A stretch of 64,000 nucleotides of DNA from the NCBI RefSeq assembly GCF_042655305.1, contig NZ_JBHSLR010000009.1. One strand, 5' to 3'. The notes under the pieces are model-generated. The model was given only the letters and a program-made list of their open reading frames with translations. It ran no database searches and was not told the origin of the DNA. Below are positions 1 through 9,538 of this stretch, piece after piece (position 1 is the first letter of the stretch; the number at the start of each line of letters is the position of its first letter). The DNA is from Arcanobacterium_A bovis. GTDB lineage: Bacteria > Actinomycetota > Actinomycetes > Actinomycetales > Actinomycetaceae. A program made the translations under genes and the position numbers.

Positions 1-2
1 GT

Positions 3-962
3 GCTCATTTGGGACTTTCGTGGAGATCAATTTCGACTCAGGACATCCCAGACGTTGTGAATCTTATGAAGGAATCAGCAGGTGAATCGCTCACTGGTGA
101 TCGCGTGAGTTCACGCACTGCACAAATTGAATTGGATTTTGCTGTTGAGCATCCGCACAGTGCCGATACCTTAGGCGGCTGGAACTCCAAAGGCGAATTA
201 AAAGCTTTCGCCATGGTGGAGGTCAATTCTGATGCTTTAACAGAAATCCAAGCTGATACTTTCGCTGTTGTTAGCGGTGAATGGCGTGGGCGCGGTATTG
301 GCCGCCAATTACTTGAATGGCAAGACGCGCGGGCTCGGCAGCTTATCGCGCTGGACGGGCGTGACCTTCCGGTTTCAATTCGTTCGTTAGTGAATTCGGG
401 AAATCTTGACCGTCGTCGTCTGCTAGCAGCTGGTGGATTTTCTCCCTACATTCGAAAGAACTTGCTGTGTAAAGAGGTTTGTGCCCATGATCTTGCACAG
501 GGAGACGAAGCGGTGGCTCGCCTCGTCGCCCAAGGCTTCGATCTCGTCGGATTTACGCCAGAATATAGCGAAGAGCTACGCAGACTACACAACCGTTTGA
601 GTATTTCGAAAGAGCGCTTGCAGCCCTATTCGGAAGAAAACTGGTCACGGTTATCGCAGAGTTTTGACTACGAAAAATCTTTCCTGTGGTTGCAAGATTC
701 GAATATCGTCGGTTACACAGTTGCAGTTGCAACTGATGATGCTTCAGAACGGCTTATCCGCCATTATGGCGTTGAACGTGGCCTGCGCAATCGAGGAATC
801 GGAACCGATATTATTGTGGCGTATATGCGCTCAGATCTCGCTGATATTGGCGACAAAATCGTTGTGCCCGTGATCGCGGACGCTGATCCGCATAAGCGCT
901 TCTTAGCCGAATATGATTTCTCCGAGCGCGCAGCGCAAATACTCTACACGATTGACCTATGA
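3..962 (+). CDS. Tandem-domain GNAT N-acetyltransferase (left edge, probably 5' partial)
   Basis: The protein has two acetyl-CoA-binding GNAT repeats. One P-loop-like motif, RGRGIGRQLL, lies near residue 95 and a second, RNRGIGTDII, near residue 265, so this is a two-domain GNAT of the mycothiol-synthase-like size class (about 320 residues). The substrate cannot be told from sequence. The frame is open to the window edge; a TTG at 9 is the first possible start inside the window, but the real start may lie upstream. The stop overlaps the ATG of the next gene (ATGA), so the two genes are translationally coupled. The downstream partner has the same architecture, which suggests a tandem duplication that has diverged strongly. 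Confidence 0.8.
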   Translation, partial: AHLGLSWRSISTQDIPDVVNLMKESAGESLTGDRVSSRTAQIELDFAVEHPHSADTLGGWNSKGELKAFAMVEVNSDALTEIQADTFAVVSGEWRGRGIGRQLLEWQDARARQLIALDGRDLPVSIRSLVNSGNLDRRRLLAAGGFSPYIRKNLLCKEVCAHDLAQGDEAVARLVAQGFDLVGFTPEYSEELRRLHNRLSISKERLQPYSEENWSRLSQSFDYEKSFLWLQDSNIVGYTVAVATDDASERLIRHYGVERGLRNRGIGTDIIVAYMRSDLADIGDKIVVPVIADADPHKRFLAEYDFSERAAQILYTIDL

Positions 963-1939
963 CCACTTCAATGAACGCTTCTTGGACTTGGAAAGATCTG
1001 ACAGTTTCTGATGTAGCAGCCGTCGGAAATCTCATCACTTTGATTGAAGAAGCAGATCATGCTGCTATTCGCACTACTCGCCAAGAAGTTGAATCCTATT
1101 TTAGTGAGAATCAAATTTGGCTTGCCGAAGGTGCATGGGTGGATTCGGAGCTCGTGGCCTTCAGTTTCATTCGCGCTTCGCGGGTCGACGACGGCCTATC
1201 ACTTACTGTATCGGGCGGAGTACATACTCAGTGGCGCGCGCTTGGTTTAGGCGCTGAATTGCTTGAGCGCCAGCAAAATGCGGCACGTGAATTGATGTCA
1301 AGTTTAGGTTATTCTCAGGCCCGGTTGAGTATGTATATGGATTCAGACCAAGCAGATTTGGCGAATCTTGCAACTCTCTATGATTTCAAGGAAACTGAGC
1401 GTTATTGGCAGTACCGGCGCTCATTAACGCCACTTCCTGATGTCCCGCCGCTTGGGAGGTACTTGGAAATTGTGCCGCTCACCAAAGAATTTGAGCCTAT
1501 GGTGTGGAACGCCCATCAAGAGTTCATGACCGAACACGCCTTTGGTACGGTGGAAAATTTTGAGCAGTGGCAAGAACTGCGCGGATCAATGGTTGATCGG
1601 TGGTGCTTCGTAGCCCTCGATACCTTCGGTGACCGTCCTGAGCTTGCCGGATACGTGCTGTGCTCAAAATTCCGCTCGTTTACTACAGACGATCGTGAAG
1701 ATGAAGGTTATGTAGAGGAAATAGCCGTTCTGCCCAAGTGGAATGATCGGAATTTGGTGGAAAATCTTGTTTCCACCTGTATGCAGGCATTTGCGCAAGA
1801 TTCGATGGATTACATTGGTATCGACCTTGAGAGTGATGCCCAGAACGATGCCAACCCAACAGCCCATATGTTATGCGACTTCAACTTTGAACTCGTTGCA
1901 CAGATGATCGTGGTTGAGCGTGAGCTCAACCTAAACTGA
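959..1939 (+). CDS. Tandem-domain GNAT N-acetyltransferase
   Basis: A 326-residue protein with the same two-GNAT layout as the upstream gene. The N-terminal domain carries RALGLGAELL near residue 95. The C-terminal domain carries the hallmark strand VEEIAVLPKW near residue 250, but the Gly-rich loop after it is degenerate (NDRNLVENLV), so the second domain may be structural only. The ATG overlaps the stop of the upstream gene by four bases. The acceptor substrate is unknown. It ends about 100 bp from the convergent topoisomerase gene. Confidence 0.82.
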   Translation: MTTSMNASWTWKDLTVSDVAAVGNLITLIEEADHAAIRTTRQEVESYFSENQIWLAEGAWVDSELVAFSFIRASRVDDGLSLTVSGGVHTQWRALGLGAELLERQQNAARELMSSLGYSQARLSMYMDSDQADLANLATLYDFKETERYWQYRRSLTPLPDVPPLGRYLEIVPLTKEFEPMVWNAHQEFMTEHAFGTVENFEQWQELRGSMVDRWCFVALDTFGDRPELAGYVLCSKFRSFTTDDREDEGYVEEIAVLPKWNDRNLVENLVSTCMQAFAQDSMDYIGIDLESDAQNDANPTAHMLCDFNFELVAQMIVVERELNLN

Positions 1940-1943
1940 GCTC

Positions 1944-1978
1944 GGTTTCTTTGCACAAGCTCAGATTGAGCTGAAACC
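1944..1978. terminator. Possible nested hairpin between convergent genes
   Basis: GGTTTC (1944-1949) can pair with GAAACC (1973-1978), and inside it AGCTCA (1958-1963) pairs with TGAGCT (1967-1972). It lies between the convergent acetyltransferase and topoisomerase genes. There is no U-tract, so the call is weak. Confidence 0.3.
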
Positions 1979-2037
1979 CATCATCCTAGGCAGAAGCGAA
2001 GCCAAGCTCGTCGGGAAAAGTCAATGCTACCCTCGTA

Positions 2038-4470
2038 TCAGCCGATGGCAGCGATAATGCCCGACGCCGGAGTGCCGGATCCGTCTCGACGCTCGTCTAT
2101 CTCTGGAAGTTCTACTGCCTGACCTGTCTTGGTATTTGCGCGAGCTGGCAATTCACCCACCCACGCAAAGGACAGCTGATCCTCACCGCGCAAGAAGCGA
2201 TGCGTGCGCACACCGCCTGTAGCACGGCCTTTTGCTGGATAGCGATCAAGCGGCGTCATCTTAATGCTGCCTGGCTCAGTGCCCGGAAGCGCTGTTGACG
2301 AACAAGCGATGGTAACAACGCCTTGCGCGCCGATGTCGTCTGCAGGTGCCACTCCCATGGCGAGGACGCGCGCGCCGTCGTTCAACCGGATACCGGCAAC
2401 ACCTTGACCACTGCGTCCCTGCGGACGAACAGCCTGAGCGTCGAAACGAAGCAACTGCGCGTCGTCGGTAACCAAAACGATAACATCAGTATCTTGGGCA
2501 GGCTGAGCTGCAACCACATAATCGCCGTCGGCTAGAGCAATCGCTTCAAACGGAGCTTTCTGTGGGAAACTCGGATTCAAACGTTTGATCTTTCCTTGCG
2601 CGGTGGCAATAGCAAGTGGAGTAGAATCCTCAGCCAAGGAGAATACCGCGATTGGGTGTTCATCTTTGCCGAGCATCGCGAGCTCAGCGAGTGGAGAGCC
2701 CGCTCCCAAGCCTGGTGCGCTATCGGTTACTGGAATAGCTGGAACGTCAAGCACCGAGAGCTTGTGAACCATACCGGTATTGGTCAAGACGCCGATATGG
2801 GAGTGGTTGGAAGTCTTTACGAGCGAAGTTATTGCGTCGTGGGAAGCGCGGGCGCCAGAGCGCGACGGCGGGGCATCGTCAACGATACGAGCGGCAAGTC
2901 CGGTGCCGCTGAGAGCCACCCAGCAAGGATCGTCTTCAATCTTGAGATTCATCTTCTTGCTGGCGGCGGCACTGGCGAGATTATCGCTTTCAAGCAAAAC
3001 GGTACGGCGTTCAGTGCCGTATTCGCGCGCAATTTCTTCCATTTCTGCCGCTACGAGATCTTTAAGCGCTTCGTCTGATGCCAAAATCGCTTCGAGCTGT
3101 GCGATCTGCTTGAGCAATTCATCGCGCTCTGCTTCGAGCTCGATCTGCGAGAACTTGGTAAGCCGCCGCAGACGCAATTCCAGAATGTACTCAGCCTGCT
3201 GTTCAGAGAGGTCAAAAACAGCCATGAGTCTGTTCAAAGCCGCTTGAGAATCGTCGGAGGAGCGAATTACCGCGATCACTTCGTCGATATCGAGTATCGC
3301 GATGAGCAGGCCTTCAACCAAATGAAGTCGGTTTTGAGCTTTGGTCAGGCGGAACTGTGAGCGGCGGCGGGTAACTGAGATTCGGTGGTCAATATATACC
3401 TTGAGCAGGTCAATCAACCCAAGTGTGCGGGGTTGGCCGTCTACAAGCGCCACATTATTGATGCCAAAGGATTCTTCCAAGGGGGTGTGTTGATACAGCG
3501 ATGCCAACACTGCCTCGGGGTTGAAAGAATTCTTGACCTCCACAACTAGCCGCATGCCATGGTGGCGATCGGTGAGGTTCTGAACACCAGAGATACCCTG
3601 AAGTTTCTTCGACTGCACGCCATCTTTGATCTTTTCAATCACTTTTTCAGCGCCGGTCAGATAAGGAAGCTCGGTGAAAACGATGCCCTTCTTTCGAGCG
3701 GAAATACTTTCGATATGAGCAGTAGCGCGGGTCTTAAAGATTCCCCGACCAGTTTCATAAGCTTGGCGGATACCGTCAAGTCCAACGATTTTTCCGCCCT
3801 CAGGCAGATCCGGCCCAGGGATGAAACGCATAATTTCATCCAAGCTTGCGTCTGGATGGCGAAGCAAATGACGAGCGCCAGCAATGACCTCCACGAGGTT
3901 GTGGGGAGCCATATTTGTTGCCATGCCGACGGCGATTCCCGAGGAGCCATTGACAAGCAAATAGGGAATGGCGGCGGGAAGCACCTCTGGTTGCAGCAGA
4001 GTGTTGTCGTAGTTTGGAACCATGTCGACGACGTCTTCATGTAGCGACGCCGTCATAGCTTGCGCTGCGCTCGCCATGCGTACCTCGGTATAACGCGGGG
4101 CAGCGGGACCGTCGTCAAGCGAACCGAAATTGCCGTGACCATCAACCATCGGCAAGCGCAAAGTAAAAGGTTGGGCAAGGCGCACCATAGCGTCATAAAT
4201 AGCTGCATCACCGTGGGGGTGCAGGCGTCCCATGACGTCTCCAACGACGCGGGAAGACTTAACATGCCCCTTATCGGGACGCAAGCCCATCTGATCCATT
4301 TGGAAGAGAATTCGGCGTTGCACTGGTTTTAAGCCGTCGCGAGCATCGGGCAAAGCACGTGCATAGATGACCGAATATGAATACTCCAAAAATGAGTTCC
4401 GCATTTCTTCCGATACGTTGATATCGACAATATGCTCAGTCACAGTTGCTTGAGAAGGTACTTTTGCCAT
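2038..4470 (-). CDS. parC: Type IIA DNA topoisomerase subunit A (ParC/GyrA family)
   Basis: This is the DNA-cleaving subunit of a type IIA topoisomerase, 810 residues long. The quinolone-resistance-determining segment HPHGDAAIYD is at about residues 84-93, and the catalytic tyrosine is Y127 in AAPRYTE. The C-terminal half is a beta-pinwheel with only a degenerate GyrA box (PQGRSGQG, near residue 685), which favours a topoisomerase-IV-like (ParC) role over gyrase. The partner ATPase subunit is not in the window, so the ParC/GyrA choice is not settled. The residue matching E. coli GyrA Ser83 is Ala, as it is naturally in Mycobacterium. ATG start; the upstream gene is divergent. Confidence 0.9.
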   Translation of the reverse strand: MAKVPSQATVTEHIVDINVSEEMRNSFLEYSYSVIYARALPDARDGLKPVQRRILFQMDQMGLRPDKGHVKSSRVVGDVMGRLHPHGDAAIYDAMVRLAQPFTLRLPMVDGHGNFGSLDDGPAAPRYTEVRMASAAQAMTASLHEDVVDMVPNYDNTLLQPEVLPAAIPYLLVNGSSGIAVGMATNMAPHNLVEVIAGARHLLRHPDASLDEIMRFIPGPDLPEGGKIVGLDGIRQAYETGRGIFKTRATAHIESISARKKGIVFTELPYLTGAEKVIEKIKDGVQSKKLQGISGVQNLTDRHHGMRLVVEVKNSFNPEAVLASLYQHTPLEESFGINNVALVDGQPRTLGLIDLLKVYIDHRISVTRRRSQFRLTKAQNRLHLVEGLLIAILDIDEVIAVIRSSDDSQAALNRLMAVFDLSEQQAEYILELRLRRLTKFSQIELEAERDELLKQIAQLEAILASDEALKDLVAAEMEEIAREYGTERRTVLLESDNLASAAASKKMNLKIEDDPCWVALSGTGLAARIVDDAPPSRSGARASHDAITSLVKTSNHSHIGVLTNTGMVHKLSVLDVPAIPVTDSAPGLGAGSPLAELAMLGKDEHPIAVFSLAEDSTPLAIATAQGKIKRLNPSFPQKAPFEAIALADGDYVVAAQPAQDTDVIVLVTDDAQLLRFDAQAVRPQGRSGQGVAGIRLNDGARVLAMGVAPADDIGAQGVVTIACSSTALPGTEPGSIKMTPLDRYPAKGRATGGVRTHRFLRGEDQLSFAWVGELPARANTKTGQAVELPEIDERRDGSGTPASGIIAAIG

Positions 4471-4637
4471 TCTTCAATTATCCGTGAAATCTTGCGATCC
4501 TTACAGATTGGCGCGCCTATTTCGGCGTGATATTTACGACGTGGAGTTCGTTGTGTCTGTGTTGGTGACGCTATCATGGAAGAATAGAAGTGCCACGACG
4601 GCGTAGGCCGAATGACCACATGTAGAATGAGACAAAA

Positions 4638-5780
4638 GTGTTTGATTATCTTCAAGGCGCAGTGTTTCCTGCCGAGCAGGGGCTGCCTGCAGTACTTTCG
4701 GCTGCGATGGACGCTGTGGGTTTGTCGATTGACCAAGACGGAATAGATTCCGCTCGTGACCGTGCTCTACTGGGATTGCCCCAAGCACAGCGAGTATGTG
4801 TGATCTTGGTGGACGGTTTGGGTTCACAACAGCTTGTGATGCGCCGTGGACATGCAAAAAACCTGCGTACACTCGATATTGAGCGCTATATTACGACAGT
4901 CGTTCCAGCAACGACGGCAGCAGGTATTACTAGTTTTGGAACTGGAAAACTGCCAGGAAAAACAGCAATGGCCGGATATGCGCTTAAATCACCGCTCGAT
5001 GATCGAGTGTTTAGCCTAATAAGCTGGAACGACACCGTGCATGACCCACAAGAATGGCAGCGTGAGCCAAGTCTTTTTGAGTTATTGGAACAGCGTGCCC
5101 AAGACACTGTATTAGTGCAACCATCGAAGTTTATTGGTTCTGGCCTCACTCTGGCTGCGCTGCGAGGAGCACAAGCGCTGAGTGCCGAAACGCTACCGCA
5201 GCGCGTGGATGCTACGCTTGATGCGTTCCGCAGTGGCAAGAAACTGTGCTACCTCTATTGGGGTGATCTGGATTCAGTTGGGCACAAACACGGCTGGCAA
5301 TCTGAATTGTGGATCAACGAATTAGAGTTGTTTGATGCAGAGTTTGGTCGCTTGCTTCGGAAGCTTCCGTCCGACACTTTGGTAGTGTTGACGGCCGATC
5401 ATGGCATGATTGATGCAAACGACAAAATCGATATCTCCACGCGAACTGCACTTAGGCAGGGGATTGACGTGGTTGCTGGTGAAGAACGCGCCTTCCAGAT
5501 CTACACTACTGAGCCTGACGACGTCGTCGTTCGGTGGCGCGAGGAGGTGGGAGAACACGCATGGATTTTGCGTAAGGAAGAAGTGATTGACTCCGGCCTG
5601 CTAGGGCCTGTTTGTGACTTGACCGAACGAGCGATAGGTGATGTGATTGCCTTTTCGAAAGACGGTACCGGATTCGTCGACTCGCGTGTGCACTCAGCAA
5701 GCGCTATCAGCATGGTTGGAGTTCACGGTTCGCTCACCGAGGCGGAAATGTATGTGCCGTTAGTTGTGGAGGTTGTTTAG
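4638..5780 (+). CDS. Alkaline phosphatase-superfamily phosphodiesterase / nucleotide pyrophosphatase
   Basis: A 380-residue metal-dependent phosphodiesterase. Visible metal and nucleophile motifs are VDGLGS near residue 58 (Asp ligand), PATTAAG at 90-96 with the presumed Thr nucleophile, GDLDSVGHKHG at about 209-219 (Asp and His ligands) and TADHGM near 252. This order matches the type I phosphodiesterase/nucleotide pyrophosphatase family (Pfam PF01663). No signal peptide is evident, so it is probably cytoplasmic. GTG start at 4638 with a weak ribosome site. Its stop overlaps the GTG of thymidine kinase by one base, implying co-transcription. The physiological substrate is unknown. Confidence 0.85.
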   Translation: MFDYLQGAVFPAEQGLPAVLSAAMDAVGLSIDQDGIDSARDRALLGLPQAQRVCVILVDGLGSQQLVMRRGHAKNLRTLDIERYITTVVPATTAAGITSFGTGKLPGKTAMAGYALKSPLDDRVFSLISWNDTVHDPQEWQREPSLFELLEQRAQDTVLVQPSKFIGSGLTLAALRGAQALSAETLPQRVDATLDAFRSGKKLCYLYWGDLDSVGHKHGWQSELWINELELFDAEFGRLLRKLPSDTLVVLTADHGMIDANDKIDISTRTALRQGIDVVAGEERAFQIYTTEPDDVVVRWREEVGEHAWILRKEEVIDSGLLGPVCDLTERAIGDVIAFSKDGTGFVDSRVHSASAISMVGVHGSLTEAEMYVPLVVEVV

Positions 5781-6424
5781 TGGCTGAGTTGGTGTTCTTC
5801 TCAGGAACAATGGATTGTGGAAAATCAACGTTGGCGCTGCAAACTGCCTATAACTATCGGCAACGTGGTTTGAACGGAATCATTTTCTCGATGAAAGATC
5901 GTGCAGGAGACGGCAAGCTATCCTCGCGCCTTGGCTTGATTACCGATGCGGTTGAAGTCCGCTCTGACACTAATTTTTGGGTTGAGGTAAGCGCACAACG
6001 AATGCGCGGCAGAGTAGACTATATTATCTGTGACGAAGTGCAATTTTACTCCCGTGAGCAGGTAGACCAGCTCGCTCGGATCGTCGATGAAATTGAGATA
6101 AACGTGTATGGTTTCGGCATTACGTCTGATTTCTTGACGAATCTGTTTCCTGGCTCAGCGCGCATGCTTGAACTGGCAGATCGGGTGGAGCGCCTACAAG
6201 TTGAAGCTCTGTGCTGGTGTGGGGCGCGGGCAACGCACAATGCGCGCACTGTTAACGGAGTAATGGTTCGCGAAGGCGAACAGGTAGTTGTGGGCGATAC
6301 GGATGGCAACGCCGTCGTCGCTTATGAAGTGCTGTGCAGAAAGCATCATATGCAGGGGATGACGGCGCAACATTCCGATGCGGCAGAGTTGTCACCGCAC
6401 ACATTGCTTGAGAGTGGAGAATAA
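5780..6424 (+). CDS. tdk: Thymidine kinase (type II)
   Basis: Phosphorylates thymidine to dTMP in pyrimidine salvage. The Walker A loop GTMDCGKS is at residues 9-16, and the Walker B/catalytic segment CDEVQF contains the presumed base E86. The C-terminal lasso/zinc region has CWC near 143-145 and C-RKHH near 186-190, as in the tetrameric type II enzymes. The length of 214 residues is usual. GTG start overlapping the upstream phosphodiesterase stop (TAGTG), so translation is coupled; the gene is convergent with sepH. Confidence 0.93.
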   Translation: MAELVFFSGTMDCGKSTLALQTAYNYRQRGLNGIIFSMKDRAGDGKLSSRLGLITDAVEVRSDTNFWVEVSAQRMRGRVDYIICDEVQFYSREQVDQLARIVDEIEINVYGFGITSDFLTNLFPGSARMLELADRVERLQVEALCWCGARATHNARTVNGVMVREGEQVVVGDTDGNAVVAYEVLCRKHHMQGMTAQHSDAAELSPHTLLESGE

Positions 6425-6442
6425 GGGCTTCACATCTACAGG

Positions 6443-7609
6443 CTAGTCGTCTTTAGAATAGCCGAATACGATTTCATCCCACGACGGCATCGCTGGGCGA
6501 TCGCGCCGCGCCTTTTTCTTTGTTGAGCTGCTGCTATCCTTCGTTGAGTCATTCGAACCAGAGGCAAGAGAATCAGCAGAAGCTGGCGGGTTAGCGTTAT
6601 GGTTGGCAGGGAAATCGTCAACATCAACGGGAAGTACTAACTCGTCATCGGTGCTGTCTGATCGAGTTGGAAGTTGCAATATAGTAGCGTCCTGAGCCAT
6701 ATGCGGCTCGGAATCTGCAGGATGAGCACCGGTGAAACCGTCGTCGTCAAAATCGCTATCAATAGGCATCGGACGCGAGATACCGCGCTGTGAATCGAGC
6801 GAGGCGAGAACGTCGTCAATGTTGATTGACGTGCTCGGTGTTTCTTCGATTTCCTCGTTGCCAGCGGCGTTCGGAAGCGCAGAGATGCTACGCACATTCG
6901 AGATATCGGTGAGATCCGAGTTCGATCCATTCATGCCGTTAGCGTTGGCAGCATCTGCAGAGGCATCAGATACTGCGGCCGGTGAATCAGTAGTGGCAGG
7001 ATCTTGTGCAATCTTGGGCATATTGAGCGGACGCCACGGTGCATGCGGAGCTGGAATCTGGGTTTCGGTAAGCCATGCTGCTTCATCGTTGAGTGCGACT
7101 ACAGTCTGGGACTTCATATTGAGCGTCCAGCGAGCTTCGTAGTTATTTGAAGCGATGGTGTATCGCGCAATCAAAACCCACGGTTCGCCGGATTCGCGCA
7201 CAGCGTCCCACTCAATCGCGGAACCATTGAGACCACGTTCAACAAGCCGCGAGATCACCAGTTCTTCGAGAGTCATGCCGCCGTTGTCTTGGCTGAGCCG
7301 GAACGCTCGGGCAAGACTTGCGTTATATTGCCGTTCAACCTTAATGGGATGCTCAAGGCTGGCCAGCTGTGATGGCGGTACGGAGGTGAGATCAGAAACT
7401 TCAGTGATAGTTTTGCCAGCGCGGAAACAAGCTTGAATTTCGCGGGGCGAGAGTTGTTTGAGCTCAGCTTGTGCAGGTTGAGCAACATCGCGCCTCAATG
7501 CAGCACGAAGTTCATCTGAAATGGGTAGGGAATAACGGTTACCGTCAGCATCATTCAACGATAGATGTGCGCCGTCGGCATCCAATCCCAACAATTCAAG
7601 CTCAATCAT
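6443..7609 (-). CDS. sepH: Cell division protein SepH (DUF3071)
   Basis: An actinobacterial FtsZ-binding division factor. The N-terminal DUF3071 domain (about residues 1-165) starts MIELELLGLDADG and includes a helix-turn-helix-like stretch around ITEVSDLTSVPPSQL. A long acidic, Ser/Pro/Asp-rich linker follows. The conserved C-terminal tail RPAMPSWDEIVFG (about 371-384) is diagnostic of SepH and is known to matter for FtsZ interaction in characterised members. The 388-residue length is typical. The ATG has a strong AGGAGG ribosome site about five bases upstream. Confidence 0.92.
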   Translation of the reverse strand: MIELELLGLDADGAHLSLNDADGNRYSLPISDELRAALRRDVAQPAQAELKQLSPREIQACFRAGKTITEVSDLTSVPPSQLASLEHPIKVERQYNASLARAFRLSQDNGGMTLEELVISRLVERGLNGSAIEWDAVRESGEPWVLIARYTIASNNYEARWTLNMKSQTVVALNDEAAWLTETQIPAPHAPWRPLNMPKIAQDPATTDSPAAVSDASADAANANGMNGSNSDLTDISNVRSISALPNAAGNEEIEETPSTSINIDDVLASLDSQRGISRPMPIDSDFDDDGFTGAHPADSEPHMAQDATILQLPTRSDSTDDELVLPVDVDDFPANHNANPPASADSLASGSNDSTKDSSSSTKKKARRDRPAMPSWDEIVFGYSKDD

Positions 7610-7850
7610 TCTTCCTCCTAGAGTAATAGACTGCCATTTTCAGCCCGCTAATTGTTAATATGCGACAGGTGTGTTCAAAGATTGCATAATTTCGGATGAA
7701 AAATCTGCACTTAGATGGGAAATTATTTTTCTTCTTGCTTATTTTGCCAACCTTTGATACAAAGACTGGGACAAGTGCACAGAATCAATCGAGATTCTTC
7801 GCCTGAATTTTGGCGGCGAACCTTTGATGACTTAATGAAATGGAACGGTA

Positions 7851-8150
7851 ATGGCAACAGATTACGATGCCCCACGCAAGCAAGATGAGGAGCTCAAAGC
7901 CGATTCTTTGGATGAGCTGAAGGCTCGTCGCTCGGATCATCAGTCGAATTCCGTTGATGTTGACGAAGCAGAAGCTGCTGATGGTTTTGAATTGCCAGGA
8001 GCTGATCTGTCTAATGTTGAGCTTTCGGTAGCTGTTATTCCTGCGCAGGAAGACGAATTTACGTGTTCTTCGTGCTTCCTCGTGCATCATCGCTCGCAGT
8101 TGGCTTACGAAGAAAATGGACAGCCTGTGTGTGCAGAGTGTGCATCCTGA
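7851..8150 (+). CDS. DUF4193 zinc-ribbon protein
   Basis: A 99-residue actinobacterial protein beginning MATDYDAPRK, typical of DUF4193. The acidic N-terminal half is followed by a zinc ribbon with two CxxC pairs (C72/C75 and C94/C97). The family has no established biochemical role that I can name; the fold suggests protein or RNA-polymerase interaction, which is inference only. It starts a conserved actinobacterial neighbourhood (DUF4193, DUF3710, DUF3159, TRAM methyltransferase). The 240-bp region before it separates it from divergent sepH; I saw no convincing promoter there. Confidence 0.9.
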   Translation: MATDYDAPRKQDEELKADSLDELKARRSDHQSNSVDVDEAEAADGFELPGADLSNVELSVAVIPAQEDEFTCSSCFLVHHRSQLAYEENGQPVCAECAS

Positions 8151-8202
8151 GGCGCGTTCTTTATAATCACAGCTAGAGAATACGAAAAACTGAGGAGTGG
8201 CG

Positions 8203-8841
8203 ATGGGACTCTTTTCGCGTGCGAAAAATCCAGACAACAACGATGTGAGTGTGGAAGTTGACGAGTCAGCCTCGGTTGATACGCCTAGTGCGTCTGATAC
8301 GAGCCGGGAATCGGGTCCGTTTGATATCTCTGAGTACGGCTCTGTTGATGAGCTTATTGATGCAGGAGCTCTTAAGATACCCGCAGTTTCTGGTGCAACG
8401 ATTCAGTTCACAACTGATCCAAGCGAACAGCATGTGCTTGGTGTAGTGTATGTAAAAGACGATTCTGTGCTTCAATTGCAAGTCTTTGCTGCACCGAAAA
8501 CTAAAGGGCTGTGGGATGAGATCCGTCTCGATATGCGCACCTCGATCGCCTCGCAAGGAGGTTCTTCGCAGGAAATTGATTCGCCACTTGGCAAGGGCTT
8601 AGCTGCTCAAATGCCAGTTGGGAACTCGAAAGACTTTGCTCCTCACCTCTTTCTCGGCGTGGATGGTCCGCGTTGGTTCATGCGCGTAACGCTCTACGGG
8701 CGTGCCGGCGCAGATTCCAATGCTGCAGCTCAAATGCTTAGTATTTTGGAGCACGTGGTTGTTGACCGCGGAACTGAACCGCATCCACCACGTGAGTTGC
8801 TAGCCCTGAAAATTCCACACATGGATCACCGTGGTGAATAA
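8203..8841 (+). CDS. DUF3710 family protein
   Basis: A 212-residue protein matching DUF3710: an MGLFSR start, an acidic low-complexity stretch to about residue 35, then a compact alpha/beta domain with no catalytic motif I recognise. The ATG at 8203 is chosen over an in-frame GTG at 8197 because GAGGAG (8192-8197) is then correctly spaced five bases upstream. The stop overlaps the next start, so it is coupled to the DUF3159 gene. Function unknown; conserved in actinobacteria. Confidence 0.88.
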   Translation: MGLFSRAKNPDNNDVSVEVDESASVDTPSASDTSRESGPFDISEYGSVDELIDAGALKIPAVSGATIQFTTDPSEQHVLGVVYVKDDSVLQLQVFAAPKTKGLWDEIRLDMRTSIASQGGSSQEIDSPLGKGLAAQMPVGNSKDFAPHLFLGVDGPRWFMRVTLYGRAGADSNAAAQMLSILEHVVVDRGTEPHPPRELLALKIPHMDHRGE

Positions 8842-9538
8842 GAACTCAACCTTTTCGCCCGAAAATAATGGTGCTTCGCTCCCTGTTGCTGCGGGCGGGA
8901 TTTCTGCGATAGCCCGCGAGGAATTCGATCTGCTGACGGCGGTGGGTGGCGTGCGCGGCATCGTCGAGTCAGTTCTTCCCACAGCGGTGTTCTTGATACT
9001 GTTCGTGGTTCTTGGTGACTTCAAGATTCCAGCGCTCGTGGCGCTCGTCGTGTGCGTGTTATTTGTTGCCGTTCGACTTGTGCAGAAGATTGCTGTTGCA
9101 CCCGCGCTGAGCGGCCTTGCTACCATGCTTATCTCAGTGCTTCTTGCTTGGAAAACTGGTCAAGCATCTAATATTTTCGTGTGGGGGATTGTTACTAACG
9201 CGGCATATTTCCTGGTATTACTCGTATCCTTGCTCGTACGATGGCCACTATTTGGAGTAATTATTTCGGTGGTGCTCGGTCACGATCAAGGCTGGAGAAA
9301 AGACCCGACGCGCACGTCTTTGCGCAGAGCCTATTTCGCTGTAACGTGGATTTGGCTCGCGCTGTTTGCGCTACGTTTGCTCGTAACTGTGCCGCTATTT
9401 TTCATGGACTACACCGAGGCACTAGGCATTGCAAAGATTGTGCTTGGTTTGCCTCTCTTTGCATTATTCGCATGGTATTCGTGGGCGTATCTCAAACCTT
9501 TTCTTGACCGCGAAAAGCTCAGAAGGGAACAGATGTGA
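8831..9538 (+). CDS. DUF3159 family integral membrane protein
   Basis: A 235-residue protein with five to six hydrophobic segments after a polar N terminus (about residues 45-85, 90-140, 170-195 and 200-225), matching the actinobacterial DUF3159 family. The function is not established. GTG start at 8831 (a second GTG lies at 8834) overlapping the preceding stop by 11 bases; its own stop overlaps the GTG of the RNA methyltransferase, so the run is one operon. Confidence 0.86.
   Translation: MVNKNSTFSPENNGASLPVAAGGISAIAREEFDLLTAVGGVRGIVESVLPTAVFLILFVVLGDFKIPALVALVVCVLFVAVRLVQKIAVAPALSGLATMLISVLLAWKTGQASNIFVWGIVTNAAYFLVLLVSLLVRWPLFGVIISVVLGHDQGWRKDPTRTSLRRAYFAVTWIWLALFALRLLVTVPLFFMDYTEALGIAKIVLGLPLFALFAWYSWAYLKPFLDREKLRREQM

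Noticed and set aside
7610..7850. Promoter for the DUF4193 gene around 7735-7761
   Set aside because: TTGCTT and GATACA are present but the spacing (15 bp) is poor; not enough support to list.
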